The notes: generated by a model from the sequence alone, not told the origin. A DNA stretch of 64,000 nt from Paenibacillus aquistagni (GCF_900177815.1 NZ_FXAZ01000003.1:434001-498000), one strand, 5' to 3'; positions 48,317 to 58,834 are shown, counted from the stretch's first letter. Numbers and translations: made by a program.

Positions 48317-48387
48317 TTTATGCTCATGAGGCTTAAGTGTAATTGCTGCGGTTAGATCGTTTGGATTTATACTAATGATGAAGTCAT

Positions 48388-48428
48388 AGTCCCTGTCTCT
48401 TAACTTGTAGAGAGATAGGGGCTTTTTT
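48388..48428 (+). terminator. Terminator of the csaB-tagA-tagO operon
   Basis: AGTCCCTGTCTCT pairs with AGAGATAGGGGCT (bulge/wobble) around TAACTTGT, followed by six Ts. Confidence 0.85.
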
Positions 48429-48580
48429 GCATTCCTTCCTATTCCTCTATTTTCTTAACCAAAACTTCCAGTGCGATATTCATTATTGTTACGAATCTTC
48501 CGATAGAAAGAGTAAGTGCTATGTTGTGGAAAACAGCGTAGGGAGGCTTGGCTGGTCTAGCGAACAAGGAGGTTTTTCAA

Positions 48581-51500
48581 TTGAGGAAATTCATATCAAT
48601 GATGCTCGTGATGGTGATTATTGTCGCCATGGTGCCGCTTCCTTTTGCGGGTCAAGCGTATGCAGACAGCGTCAAAGCAGGAAGCAATTTTGTATTTAAT
48701 AATGAATCGACGAGCATCAGCAGCGCACGTGTAACCCGTGATGCTGTTACCAGCTTTACAGGGACATTGAACGGTGTAAGCGGCAGCAATATTTCTTACA
48801 GCGTATACAATGTAACGAACAACGACCGGGTTATTGATGATAACTATCGTGAGGGGATCACGAGCAATATTAATGCGAACGATGGCCGAATTACGGTTAA
48901 TAATATTCAATTGTACCCAGGTCTGAACCGAATTGTATTTACAGGATATCAAGGGATTACAGTCATTCAGGAGACCTTTTATGTCGAGTATCGGAATGGC
49001 CCGACTCTGCATGATTTGGAGATTTCCTTGTCCGGGAATACGTTCCCGATCGCTGAGAATGAAGTGACAGTCGTGTATTCTTCCACGACCAAAGGCGCAA
49101 CGGAAGCGAATGTAACCATTAAAGGTGTTGCTCCTAACTCTGACAAGGTGCAGGTAATCGTCAACGGCAACTCCAAGACATACAATGTCACGGAGTCAGC
49201 AGGCTGGCGGTTCTTCTCTTCCTCGACGAAGCTTATGCTAGGGAAGAACATTATTACGTTCAAAGTGTATAACGGCACTCAGGTTGTAGAAACAACGCGT
49301 GAAGTTGCTTTTTATAATCAGAAAGTCACTTACTTTGATGTATCCATGAAGGATCAGAACAACAACAAGGTCGATCTGTCTCAGAGCCCGACACTTGTTG
49401 CCAGCAGTCCAGAGGTTACAGGCCGCATCATTATGCCGATTGACAACACGGTAACGGTGCCTCCAACGGTTGATGTTAAGTACAAGCTCGATAATGGCAC
49501 GGAAGCGCCGGTAACGGCCACTCGCAATGCATCGCTTGCCACGAGCCACTACGAGGTTTATGAATTTACGCTCAATCTAACAGGGACACAGTTTGATAAG
49601 CGACATGAGCTGGCGCTTAAGGTAGATCCGTTTATTCCAGACCCTGCAGATATTCGCCAAGGCGAGAAATCCTTTTATTTTACGTTGAAAAATGCAAGTG
49701 AGCCTTATATTTATCAAGCTCGCTATCTTCAAGGCTACTCTTCTGGCATGACGGTAGGCGAAGTGTTGAATTTGCAAGGGGTAACGCTTAATGGTTCCGA
49801 TATTTACTCACTGCCAGCAGCCATTGAGTTCCTCGTTGTGAACGGTGACGTGAACAATGCAGCGAATCTGATTCAAATCGATTCGATTGTGGGGCTGCCG
49901 AGCACGACAGGTGCAGAGCTTACTTTCTTGAATGGCGCAGCGACAACAGAGCAGGTCATGGTTAATGGTGTGTCTATGAGCATGACCAAGGTGGTCTACA
50001 CGCTGAACAAACTGCCGAAGACGGGCAAGCTTACGCTTAACCTGAAGGCAAATGGCTCGACCTCCCTATTCCCTGCAACGATTACACTGCTGTATGGACC
50101 TTATGTAAAGTTCAATGAAGTGTATGATGGGATGAAGATCTCCCAGTCGACGCCGGGACTTGATATGTTTACGGCAGCGAAGCAAATCGTAGAAGATCTC
50201 GATTTCTTCAATGGTGAGATTTACAACGTAGCGAATGAAAGCAACATCGTATACAGCGGTACAGGCCAAAATGTTTTCTTCTATATAAATAACAAGCAGA
50301 TTCCTTTGAAGCCTGGAAGCCGCAACAGCCAATTCGGCTTGGATCAAGCGAATCAGAACATTATTGATGAAGCTGCTCGGGCGTTGACAATCGGCGGCGA
50401 CAACAAAGTGAAGTTCGTGTACCGTACGGATAACCAGAGCTATGAAGCGACGATGACCTTTACAATCATTTCTTCTGGCGCACCGTCCATTCCTGCTGTA
50501 GATACAGATCCAATCTACCCGTATATCACGAAGCAGGAGCCGCATGATCCTGCTATTACGGAAAAAGGCGGTATCTACTATACATCGGAGACGTCCTTTA
50601 ATGTCTTCGGTACCTTTGACTTTATCGATTTGGGCAAAGACCAAGGAACGGTAGAAGCAACCTTGTCCGGTATGAGTCCAGATGAGCTTGCGAGCTTCAT
50701 GTTCCAGATTCGCATGCCGAATATGACTAAGCCGATTACATGGACGCTCGGCAATGACTTGTACCAGTGGAAAGGTTCAAGCGTCCCTTACAACGGTACG
50801 AACAACCCAGTTGACAATTTGAAAGTCTATTACGATGAAGAAAAGCAGTCCTTTATCTTTGTTATTGAGGATATCCAGCTTCCGGTTGACGGCACGCCGC
50901 TTAACATGAGATTCAAGGTGTCGAACAACGGGGGTATCACGGGTCCTGAGTATCCAATGCAGGTCATTCGTCTTGTTGATGTTTATAATCTGATCAAGCC
51001 GATCCCTGAGAAACGCGTTGTGAACCAAAACTTTGTGGAGATTGTTCTGCAGTCCGAGAATGCTGACAAAGTAACGATTAATAAGAAAGAAGTTCCGAAA
51101 TCAACGTACAAGCCATTCTATGTGGATGATATTGTCTATGAGAATGCCTACCGTACAATTGTAACGGGATTGAAGGCAAACAAAGACACGAAGATCGATA
51201 TTGTCATAAATGTCGGTAATGATGTCATCAAGGATACGATCATTGTGAAGTACGTGCCGACGATTATCCCAGGCGCAGTGAATATTGAAGATATGAGCAA
51301 ATCCTTCAAATTGTTTGAAGGCAAACTGAATCTTAGCTTCGACAAAGGAACAAGCCTTGTTAGACGCAACTACAATGAGGCTGATCCATTGTACAATCAG
51401 ATCTATGCGGATAATATGATCTATTTCGCGATTGCCAATCCGAAGGATGGCATTGTTGACCGCTTTGAATTCGAGGCGGTGCCAGCCAACTATGATGATG

Positions 51501-52534
51501 AAATGGCGGAAGCTGGTGTTATCTTCGACAGCTCCTTCCCTAAGCAGTATGTGAAGATGAGTGAAGTATTCTGGATGGACCCTGGTCTTGCCGATGATAT
51601 TGGCACACCAACGGTATATGACCCAATTAAAGAAGGCCATAATCCCGTGCAGATGTCGAGCAATGAGAAGGGAATCGAATCCTATCATAAGCGGATGATT
51701 GATAGAGAGCTTGTTCCTTCCAAACGAGGCAAGTTGACGCTGGGTTATAACCCTAGCACGATTCAGGATACCGGCAGAATGATTACGGTGCTGCGCTTTA
51801 ACCCTGAGATGGGCCAATGGGAGAACCTTGGCGGTGTTGTGGATCCGAAGAAGCACACCGTGACAGTTCCATTTGACCAATTCGGCTATTATGTTGTCGC
51901 GAAGCTCAGCTTCTCTTATGAAGATATCGTTGACCATAACTATGGACGCGACTTTATCGAGACGATCTATGCAAAAGGCGTCATGAATGCAAGTGTGCCA
52001 AACTCTTATTTTGGAACAGGTGAATATATCACACGTGGAGAGTTCACGCGTATTATTGTGAAGGGCATGGAGTTCAAGCTTAACTATGACGGCCAGCTGC
52101 ACTTTGACGATCTGTACATTCCGCCGGTGATCGATGTGAATGCGACGTGGGATTACCGCTATATTGAGACTGCAGCTCGTCTTGGTATTGTTCGAGGAGT
52201 AGCACCGAACTACTTCGGCGGCGATCTCCAGATTACGAGACAGGATGCCGCTGTTATGGTCGCGAAGGCATTGAACCTGAAGCTGGAGACCGACCCTGAC
52301 AAGGTGCTTAAAGGACTGCAGAAGTACTTCCGAGATGCTAGCAAGATCAACTACTATGCAAGACCGTCTGTTCTTGCGATTGCGAAGAAAGGGCTGCTTG
52401 CTGGTGTGCCGGTAGATCCGAATGATCCATCTCGTGGCGCGGTGTTTAATCCTGATGCGAATATGCTGCGTGGAGATGCAGCGATTCTCATGGCACGCGT
52501 GATGATCGACGCGAAGAAGCTGCCTAAGATGTGA
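48581..52534 (+). CDS. Large secreted surface protein with three C-terminal SLH domains
   Basis: A 1317-residue exported protein. Signal peptide: MRKFISMMLVMVIIVAMVP, cleavage likely after AYA (about residue 29). The body is a chain of beta-rich, Ig-like modules, several starting with proline-flanked linkers and ending in strands such as NKITFKVYNGTQVVETTREV; no catalytic motif is visible. The C-terminal ~190 residues hold three SLH domains (YITRGEFTRII, ITRQDAAVMVAKAL, MLRGDAAILMARVM) that should bind the pyruvylated wall polymer. TTG start with AAGGAGGT seven bases upstream. It directly follows the tagO terminator. Its role is unknown; structural or adhesive is possible. Confidence 0.88.
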   Translation: MRKFISMMLVMVIIVAMVPLPFAGQAYADSVKAGSNFVFNNESTSISSARVTRDAVTSFTGTLNGVSGSNISYSVYNVTNNDRVIDDNYREGITSNINANDGRITVNNIQLYPGLNRIVFTGYQGITVIQETFYVEYRNGPTLHDLEISLSGNTFPIAENEVTVVYSSTTKGATEANVTIKGVAPNSDKVQVIVNGNSKTYNVTESAGWRFFSSSTKLMLGKNIITFKVYNGTQVVETTREVAFYNQKVTYFDVSMKDQNNNKVDLSQSPTLVASSPEVTGRIIMPIDNTVTVPPTVDVKYKLDNGTEAPVTATRNASLATSHYEVYEFTLNLTGTQFDKRHELALKVDPFIPDPADIRQGEKSFYFTLKNASEPYIYQARYLQGYSSGMTVGEVLNLQGVTLNGSDIYSLPAAIEFLVVNGDVNNAANLIQIDSIVGLPSTTGAELTFLNGAATTEQVMVNGVSMSMTKVVYTLNKLPKTGKLTLNLKANGSTSLFPATITLLYGPYVKFNEVYDGMKISQSTPGLDMFTAAKQIVEDLDFFNGEIYNVANESNIVYSGTGQNVFFYINNKQIPLKPGSRNSQFGLDQANQNIIDEAARALTIGGDNKVKFVYRTDNQSYEATMTFTIISSGAPSIPAVDTDPIYPYITKQEPHDPAITEKGGIYYTSETSFNVFGTFDFIDLGKDQGTVEATLSGMSPDELASFMFQIRMPNMTKPITWTLGNDLYQWKGSSVPYNGTNNPVDNLKVYYDEEKQSFIFVIEDIQLPVDGTPLNMRFKVSNNGGITGPEYPMQVIRLVDVYNLIKPIPEKRVVNQNFVEIVLQSENADKVTINKKEVPKSTYKPFYVDDIVYENAYRTIVTGLKANKDTKIDIVINVGNDVIKDTIIVKYVPTIIPGAVNIEDMSKSFKLFEGKLNLSFDKGTSLVRRNYNEADPLYNQIYADNMIYFAIANPKDGIVDRFEFEAVPANYDDEMAEAGVIFDSSFPKQYVKMSEVFWMDPGLADDIGTPTVYDPIKEGHNPVQMSSNEKGIESYHKRMIDRELVPSKRGKLTLGYNPSTIQDTGRMITVLRFNPEMGQWENLGGVVDPKKHTVTVPFDQFGYYVVAKLSFSYEDIVDHNYGRDFIETIYAKGVMNASVPNSYFGTGEYITRGEFTRIIVKGMEFKLNYDGQLHFDDLYIPPVIDVNATWDYRYIETAARLGIVRGVAPNYFGGDLQITRQDAAVMVAKALNLKLETDPDKVLKGLQKYFRDASKINYYARPSVLAIAKKGLLAGVPVDPNDPSRGAVFNPDANMLRGDAAILMARVMIDAKKLPKM

Positions 52535-52709
52535 GCAGTTGATTCGTTGGTGGAAATATAGGGTAATGGGCAGGAGGATGAGCTGACGACGCTCAGCTCT
52601 TTCCTGCATGCTGCATGCAAGAATGACACATCTTTTTGATAGAATTGCAATTCTTATTCAAATTATCCATATGCCTGAATTATTTACATCGATTGGTAAC
52701 CTTTGTGAG

Positions 52710-52738
52710 GTGACGATCGCAGGGTTAACCGCTATACT
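52710..52738 (+). promoter_or_regulatory. Possible distal promoter of the S-layer gene
   Basis: GTGACG, a 17-bp spacer, TATACT at 52733-52738. The leader would be about 430 nt. Confidence 0.4.
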
Positions 52739-52942
52739 TATGAGCGTGGATCACGGAAGCATACATAATGTATAGCAGACCGAATAGAGAGGTCATGTTA
52801 TAAGCCAACAGCAGCGTACAGAAAAAAAGAAAATAATTTCAAAGCAAGCGCAACTTTTTCGAGCCTACTGCGTTTATAATCATGAAGCTGAAAAACAGTC
52901 GCCAAAATTCTTTATTGTTCCCTGTTTTTCACAAAAATATGC

Positions 52943-52971
52943 TTTACGCTAGACATTGTCCCATGTATAAT
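52943..52971 (+). promoter_or_regulatory. Likely main promoter of the S-layer gene
   Basis: TTTACG at 52943-52948, a 17-bp spacer, perfect TATAAT at 52966-52971. The leader would be about 200 nt, in keeping with the long stable leaders of S-layer mRNAs. A further TATAAT at 52875-52880 lacks a good -35. Confidence 0.6.
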
Positions 52972-53176
52972 GACTAGAGTGGCATAGATATCTCTATTAT
53001 CCCGAACCATTCGTTTACAAGTTTCTGTAGCATTACCGTGTTGCAGACTTATTTTGAATACATTTCGCTCTACTCTTTGGAAGGGGGTGAACCGGCGAAT
53101 GAGGGAAATGGGTTATCAGTCTTCAAAGAAAAATTCTCAACAACCGAAGGAATTTAGAGGAGGAGAAAAAAAGGTT

Positions 53177-56167
53177 ATGAAGAAAAGATTAGCTTTGCTA
53201 CTCTCCGTTGCTATGGCGTTCTCCATGTTCGCGAACGTAGCATTCGGTGCTAGCTCCGATTTGACAACAACACAAAAATACGATGCATTGGTTAAAGAAG
53301 GTATCTTCACAGGCATCGCAGGATCCAACGATCCACAATTGAACGCTACAACTACACGTGCTCAATTTGCTAAAGTATTGGCTTTGACTTTGGATCTTGC
53401 TCCAGTTAACACTGGCAACTCCTTCAAAGATCAAAACTACAGCAAACACTGGGCTAAGCCATATGTTGAAGCTCTTGTAAAAGAAAACTTGATCACTGGT
53501 TATGCTGATGGCAAGTTCCACTTCAACGACACTGTAACAGGTGAGCAAATGGCTAAAACTTTCGGTGCAGCTTTGGGTCTTGAAGAAGTTAAAGACGCAG
53601 CAGCAATCGAAGGCGTATCCAAGTGGGCTTACGGCTGGGTTCAAGCTGTTAAAGACGCTGGCTTCGACTGGTCCGAAAACGGCAAATGGAACGTTCCAGC
53701 TAAACGTGCTACTTTGGTAGAAGCTTCTTACGATGTTCGTGAGCAAACTTCTGTTCAAGTAGAGTCCGCTAAAGCAATCGACGAGAAAACAGTTGAAGTT
53801 AAATTCACTGACGGCGAAACTGAAAAAGTAACGCTTGACAAAGCTCTCGTTGAAGGTCAAGAAACTACAATTAAAGTTGAACATAAAGGTAAATCCTACG
53901 ATGTTAAAGTAACCCTCAAAGCTCTTGCTGTTGAAGCAAAAGCAACAGGTGTTAAAAAAGTAGAAGCGACGTTGACTCGTGCGGTTGATACTACAAAAGC
54001 AAAAGTAGAAATCAAACGTGGTTCAAGCGCGATTACAACTAAAGAAGTGAAATTCTCCGATGACAACACAAGCATTCAAATCGAAACTGGTTCTAAAATG
54101 CTTGAGGGCGAATACACTTTGACAATTTCTGGTGCCTCCGAGAAAGCTGTATCTACAACTTTCAAGGTTGAAGCAGAAAAAGTAACGAAAATCGAATTGT
54201 TGAGTGATAAAGCTGCTGCAGACAAAACATTCGACAACTTGATGGTTGGTTACCGTGTTCTTAACCAATACGGCGATGATATGTCCAACACTGCTTCTAT
54301 TAACTGGAATGCATCCAAAGGTAGCGTGTCAGCTAACAATGGACGTCTGACAATTAGCAATAGCATTAATGGTGCTACTGTTGGTAAATATGTGTTGGGT
54401 GAGACTATTGTTGTAACTGGTGTTGAAACAAACTCCACAACAACTGTAACAGCTAACCTGACTGTTAGCACTCAATCTATGCTTGATAAGATCGAGTTCA
54501 AAGGCTTGTACAATGCTGATAAGAAAGAGTTGAATACTGACTCTGACTTCTCTACTTACTATCTTCTGTTCGATGCTTACGATCAATATGGAAACAAAAT
54601 GAGCAAAACAGAAGCTAGAGATGGTATGATCATCACTAGCAGCAACCCAACTATTGCTGATATCTCTGTTGTAGCAACAACTTATGGAGACCGTCCAAAT
54701 GTTGTTGATAAAGTAGGACCTAACTTTGATAGCCTTGGTGTTGCTTTGAAAAACCCTGCAAATAACCAATTGAAATTTGACGGTAAAGTAACATTCCGTG
54801 CAATTACTACTGGTACTGGTAAGCAATATTCTTACGATGTAGATGTGAAGAAGGCGTCTACTGTAACGAAATTCACATTGCAAAATCCAGAAAACACAGT
54901 AGCATCTGGTGAAACAGTGAAAATTCCTTTCGCAGCATATGACCAAGAAGGAAACGAAATCACATCTCACAAAGCACTTAATGATAAAGTTACTGTATCC
55001 GTAACACAAGGAACTATTGCTTACAAAAAGGATGCTGCTACTGGCAAGTTTGTACTTGAGTACACTGCACCTACTACAACTGCAGATACTAAAGTTGCTT
55101 TGACATCTATTGTTAAAGCAAACGGCAATTCATCTCAAGTATTGTTCGATGTTAGAAAATCCAAATACCCTCAAGTTGTTAGTGGGCTTAAAGACTTCAA
55201 CGCTAATGTTGGTGTGAATGGTGAAACTAAGTTGAACAATGATACAATTAAAATTCAAGACCAATATGGCCGTGAAATGTCCATGAATGATGCGATTGGT
55301 GCAGGTTACACATTGGAATTGAAAAACAACAATATTGACTATGTCGCTCACAGTGGACTTGCAATCACTGCTAAAGATGGTTCCATCACTCTTACAGGTA
55401 AAAAGAAAGGATTTGCATCCTTCGATCTTACACTTGTAAAAGACGGTGTTGCACAATCTAACTCTACTTATTCCTTCAACGTAAACGTTGTTGATAAAGC
55501 AGATATTTCTGACTATGTAGTAGAAGATATCGCAACAATTGCTGATCAATCTGTTGTTGATGCTACTTACAAAGACAAATATCAAGTTGGATTGAAAGTT
55601 TATGGTCAAAAATCAAATGGAGAAAGAGTAGTGTTGTCTCCATCTGAATACACAGTGGTATCTAACATTAATGGATTGGAATATAATTCCGCGAATAAAC
55701 TGGTTGCTGAAAGTGTATCTTTCGGAGACAAAAATGAAGTTAAAGGTCTCGTAACTGTAACTATTAACGCTTCCGAAACTCCAAAAATTGTAAATAAAGA
55801 AGTTACAGTATCTAAAGCAGCTCCTAAAGCAGCTGAGATTAAAGTTGGAGATAAAGGTGGCGTAGTTACTGCAGTAGATGGCAATGTGTTTACTGTAAGC
55901 AGCATCACTAATGCTGGTCAATTGCTTCAAAACCTGAAAGTAAAAGACCAATATGGTGTAGAACTTCCTGCTACACAATATACAAGTCTTGTTACTGCTA
56001 CTGTTACAAACTATGCAACTGATGTAGTAAGTGTGACTGGTAACGGTGGAGCAGCAACTGGTGTTCTGATTTCTGCTAAGCCAGAAAAGAATCTTAGCGG
56101 TCAAGAGTTCTCCATTGTCTTCACAATCAATGGTCAATCTCAAACTGTAAAAGTTGTAGTAGAATAA
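53177..56167 (+). CDS. Probable S-layer protein with three N-terminal SLH domains
   Basis: A 996-residue exported protein that probably forms the crystalline surface layer. Signal peptide MKKRLALLLSVAMAFSMFA, cleavage likely near residue 25. Three SLH domains follow (about 28-190) with degenerate binding motifs TTRAQF, VTGEQM and AKRATL. The rest is a long beta-rich, Thr/Val/Lys-rich array of Ig-like (Big-type) modules. Codon choice is narrow (GTT, AAA, ACT, GCT), unlike neighbours and typical of very abundant proteins. The start chosen has GAGGAGG ten bases upstream. A second ATG in frame at 53099 also has a strong site (AAGGGGGTGA). A terminator follows. csaB and tagA, needed for its anchoring, lie 8 kb upstream. 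Confidence 0.9.
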   Translation: MKKRLALLLSVAMAFSMFANVAFGASSDLTTTQKYDALVKEGIFTGIAGSNDPQLNATTTRAQFAKVLALTLDLAPVNTGNSFKDQNYSKHWAKPYVEALVKENLITGYADGKFHFNDTVTGEQMAKTFGAALGLEEVKDAAAIEGVSKWAYGWVQAVKDAGFDWSENGKWNVPAKRATLVEASYDVREQTSVQVESAKAIDEKTVEVKFTDGETEKVTLDKALVEGQETTIKVEHKGKSYDVKVTLKALAVEAKATGVKKVEATLTRAVDTTKAKVEIKRGSSAITTKEVKFSDDNTSIQIETGSKMLEGEYTLTISGASEKAVSTTFKVEAEKVTKIELLSDKAAADKTFDNLMVGYRVLNQYGDDMSNTASINWNASKGSVSANNGRLTISNSINGATVGKYVLGETIVVTGVETNSTTTVTANLTVSTQSMLDKIEFKGLYNADKKELNTDSDFSTYYLLFDAYDQYGNKMSKTEARDGMIITSSNPTIADISVVATTYGDRPNVVDKVGPNFDSLGVALKNPANNQLKFDGKVTFRAITTGTGKQYSYDVDVKKASTVTKFTLQNPENTVASGETVKIPFAAYDQEGNEITSHKALNDKVTVSVTQGTIAYKKDAATGKFVLEYTAPTTTADTKVALTSIVKANGNSSQVLFDVRKSKYPQVVSGLKDFNANVGVNGETKLNNDTIKIQDQYGREMSMNDAIGAGYTLELKNNNIDYVAHSGLAITAKDGSITLTGKKKGFASFDLTLVKDGVAQSNSTYSFNVNVVDKADISDYVVEDIATIADQSVVDATYKDKYQVGLKVYGQKSNGERVVLSPSEYTVVSNINGLEYNSANKLVAESVSFGDKNEVKGLVTVTINASETPKIVNKEVTVSKAAPKAAEIKVGDKGGVVTAVDGNVFTVSSITNAGQLLQNLKVKDQYGVELPATQYTSLVTATVTNYATDVVSVTGNGGAATGVLISAKPEKNLSGQEFSIVFTINGQSQTVKVVVE

Positions 56168-56198
56168 TAATTGTATATTACAACAACAATCGATTGAT

Positions 56199-56231
56199 GA
56201 AAGGATCTGCTCTTTGAGCAGATCCTTTTTA
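56199..56231 (+). terminator. Terminator of the S-layer gene
   Basis: AAAGGATCTGCTC and GAGCAGATCCTTT form a perfect 12-13-bp stem with a TTT loop and a T-run. Confidence 0.95.
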
Positions 56232-56332
56232 TATTACAGAATGTGTGAGATTTATTAAATTATTTTAACTTCACTATTATCGGTCAAACGATTACCATTA
56301 GATTAAAGTATAAGAGAAGGAGCAACAATTAC

Positions 56333-58834
56333 ATGGCGGGTAAAAAGAAATGGATATCTGTATTACTATCGGTATCATTAATCTCTTCACTATGGACAGC
56401 TGTTGATGTGCCACTAGTATCAGCTCAAGCGAAGAATACAACAAATAACTCTCAGATGAATTATTCTTTACCAGTTTTGAAAAAAGTTTCGTTTAATTCA
56501 AATGCATATATTGAAGTAAATGATGCGCAATTCTACCATGTTGAAGGTGACAAGTATGTATACTTTACAGTAACTGTACATAATAATGGTAGCAGTAGCT
56601 TAAACTTGATGGATTATTGGTTTAATATTAAATCGAATACTGGTGAAAAATACTCTATTCAATTACAAGGTATATCAGAAAAGAAGGACAATCTAATTTC
56701 TCCAAAAACAAAAAAAACATTCAAAATTTACAGTAAAGTGAATCCAAAACTAAATCTATACAACTTATCTCTAAGTGTGATTAAATGGGATTTTTCACAG
56801 CCAGGATTCGAAAAAAATATCGGATCTATTCAAATTCCGAAAAATTACTCTAATGTTACACCTATAGGGAAGAATAGAACGCTTAATCTAGGCTCCAATT
56901 CCATCGTTACAACAGCTTCCGCATTACAGTTGGTTAAAACAGGCAATAACATAGAGGCGATGGTTTCGATGTATGTTCATAATACAGGAGAAAGTACAGC
57001 ACAAATTGAAAATTATAAATATTACATTAAAACCAATACAAATCAATATTTTGAGTTAGAACCGGATGCAGGAGATATAAGTGTACAGCCAAACGAAAAG
57101 ATTAAGGTAAACTTTTATGCGAAACTGCCAAATGATATCAAAGCAAGCCATTATCAACTATTTATTTCGGAAGAACAAGGGTCGGAAGTAAAATTAAAAA
57201 TTCCAGTAGCTTCTTATGCATTGATGATTCGTGATGTAAAAAATACTGTTACTGCAGCAGGAAAGCCATATACACAAACAGTTGATAATCAACCGATTGA
57301 GATCACGACTACAGACATGCTAATCGATAGCAACTCAGAATATAACAATATAACCATTAATTTTACTATGCTCAATAAGGGGAAAAAGGCAGTTAAAATT
57401 CCTGATTTTCAGTATGAGTTATTAACAAACAACTTATCCTCATATCCCTTTGAAAAGGAGGAGACAACTGGAGAGCTACTTCCTGGAATAAAGCAGGAAT
57501 TTACTCTGAAAGCGTCTATACCTTCAGACGCAAATCTTGATCAACTAAAGTTGGCGATTAGAAAAAAACCTGAAGAAAACAAGAGAAATGATTACTTATT
57601 AGCGCAGTTAAGTCTAAAAAATACAACTGAGATTTCTAAAGAACCAAAGACTACTTATATTAATAAGCAAGGAACTTATGAAATTAAAGTTGAGGATTTC
57701 GAACGAGTTCCTTGGGATACAAATGATATTGTCAATTCAACCATTACAGTGAAAAATACCGGAAGCAGCACACAGCCAATGCTTGATCTTGGCATAAGTA
57801 CTTGGATGAATGGCATAAAGAATGATGAGAAAGATGTTCATATTTTAAAAGTTGAAGAAACATTAGCATTAAAGCCAGGAGAATCTGCAAAACTTGTTGT
57901 TACAACAAAAGTATCTAACCAAGCTAAATTTGACAAAATGAGAATGCAACTCACAGAGAAAATAGATGGAAAATCTAAGAATACAATTGCTAACTTTACA
58001 TTGGATACACAAACCGCGGTATTGCCAACTTATGATCCATTATCAACGTCAGCTTACACATTGGACCAGCCTGGTGTAAAGGCTGAGCTTAAAGTACTGG
58101 AGACTAATACCTTTGTAGGGAACAATAATAACACTATTCAATCTTTGCTTGCGTACAAAAATATAGGCAATAGATATTCGATGTTGCCAAATGTTGTCGC
58201 ATTTTATATGTCAGAAGCAGGGTTGCTAATACCGGCGAAAATTACTTTATCTGATACTCCTATTTCTCCGTCAGGAGTAAATCTGATTGCAGTTACAGCT
58301 GAAGTTCCAAGCTCAATTAAAGCAAAAGATTTGAAATTATTGGTTGGTCAAGGAATAGCAGAAGGGAAATACACACTTGGAACAGCAAAGGCCGATAGTA
58401 TGGTCAACGCAGCAAAATTGGGATTGGCAGATGATCAAGATAAGTTAGCTTCCCTATTCGTGCCTTTAGAGCTAAGACCTTATACTTTTAAAATCAATTC
58501 AATAAACACGAAAACAAACAACAATGGGCAAGTTCAATTTAATTTTGAGTATAACCTATCTCAATATAATCCATTTAATGAGATATTAAATCAAAGAAAA
58601 CTCGTTTTGGAAATAGAATATAATGGGAAGAAATTCGCCAAAACCTATAGCCTTGGAGAAGCTAATAATGGTTTAAATGTTGGTGAAAAAATAAAAGAGG
58701 TTATGGATATTAATGATCCTGCCATGAGTGACGTCATTTATAATGGATTTACATTTAATATTTACGAGGAAGTAAACAACGCTAAGAAGTTACTATTGAC
58801 TCACTATGTCAGCAGTTTTCATGTCGAAGACTAA
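56333..58834 (+). CDS. Secreted protein with five ~130-residue repeats, unknown function
   Basis: I do not recognise this 833-residue protein. An N-terminal signal peptide (about residues 1-33, ending VSAQA) is followed by five copies of one beta-rich module. In each, a strand is followed by N-x-G at residues 84, 217, 348, 475 and 610 (spacing 133, 131, 127, 135), then a hydrophobic/aromatic block, a Tyr- or Phe-containing strand, and a P-G/P-x-E/K turn before strand I-x-L-x-V. This recalls DUF4352-like Ig folds but no assignment is secure. A sixth, different C-terminal part spans about 700-833. The gene is visibly AT-richer than its neighbours. No SLH domain or wall-sorting motif is present. 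The next gene starts 18 bp on. Confidence 0.78.
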   Translation: MAGKKKWISVLLSVSLISSLWTAVDVPLVSAQAKNTTNNSQMNYSLPVLKKVSFNSNAYIEVNDAQFYHVEGDKYVYFTVTVHNNGSSSLNLMDYWFNIKSNTGEKYSIQLQGISEKKDNLISPKTKKTFKIYSKVNPKLNLYNLSLSVIKWDFSQPGFEKNIGSIQIPKNYSNVTPIGKNRTLNLGSNSIVTTASALQLVKTGNNIEAMVSMYVHNTGESTAQIENYKYYIKTNTNQYFELEPDAGDISVQPNEKIKVNFYAKLPNDIKASHYQLFISEEQGSEVKLKIPVASYALMIRDVKNTVTAAGKPYTQTVDNQPIEITTTDMLIDSNSEYNNITINFTMLNKGKKAVKIPDFQYELLTNNLSSYPFEKEETTGELLPGIKQEFTLKASIPSDANLDQLKLAIRKKPEENKRNDYLLAQLSLKNTTEISKEPKTTYINKQGTYEIKVEDFERVPWDTNDIVNSTITVKNTGSSTQPMLDLGISTWMNGIKNDEKDVHILKVEETLALKPGESAKLVVTTKVSNQAKFDKMRMQLTEKIDGKSKNTIANFTLDTQTAVLPTYDPLSTSAYTLDQPGVKAELKVLETNTFVGNNNNTIQSLLAYKNIGNRYSMLPNVVAFYMSEAGLLIPAKITLSDTPISPSGVNLIAVTAEVPSSIKAKDLKLLVGQGIAEGKYTLGTAKADSMVNAAKLGLADDQDKLASLFVPLELRPYTFKINSINTKTNNNGQVQFNFEYNLSQYNPFNEILNQRKLVLEIEYNGKKFAKTYSLGEANNGLNVGEKIKEVMDINDPAMSDVIYNGFTFNIYEEVNNAKKLLLTHYVSSFHVED

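Larger units (their letters stand above)
52535..53176. other. Long regulatory region before the S-layer gene
   Basis: It holds a hairpin after the previous gene (GAGCTGA/TCAGCTC at about 52580-52599, with outer GCAGGA/TCCTGC and no T-run), three -10-like hexamers (52733, 52875, 52966) and an upstream in-frame start. No independent gene is apparent. Confidence 0.6.

Noticed and set aside
53054-53176. The first in-frame ATG (53054) as the S-layer start
   Set aside because: It lacks a ribosome-binding site; the ATGs at 53099 and 53177 both have good ones and the second starts directly at a signal peptide.
56333-58834. Prophage or insertion-sequence origin for the AT-rich gene
   Set aside because: No transposase, integrase, phage structural gene or flanking repeats were seen; only base composition differs.
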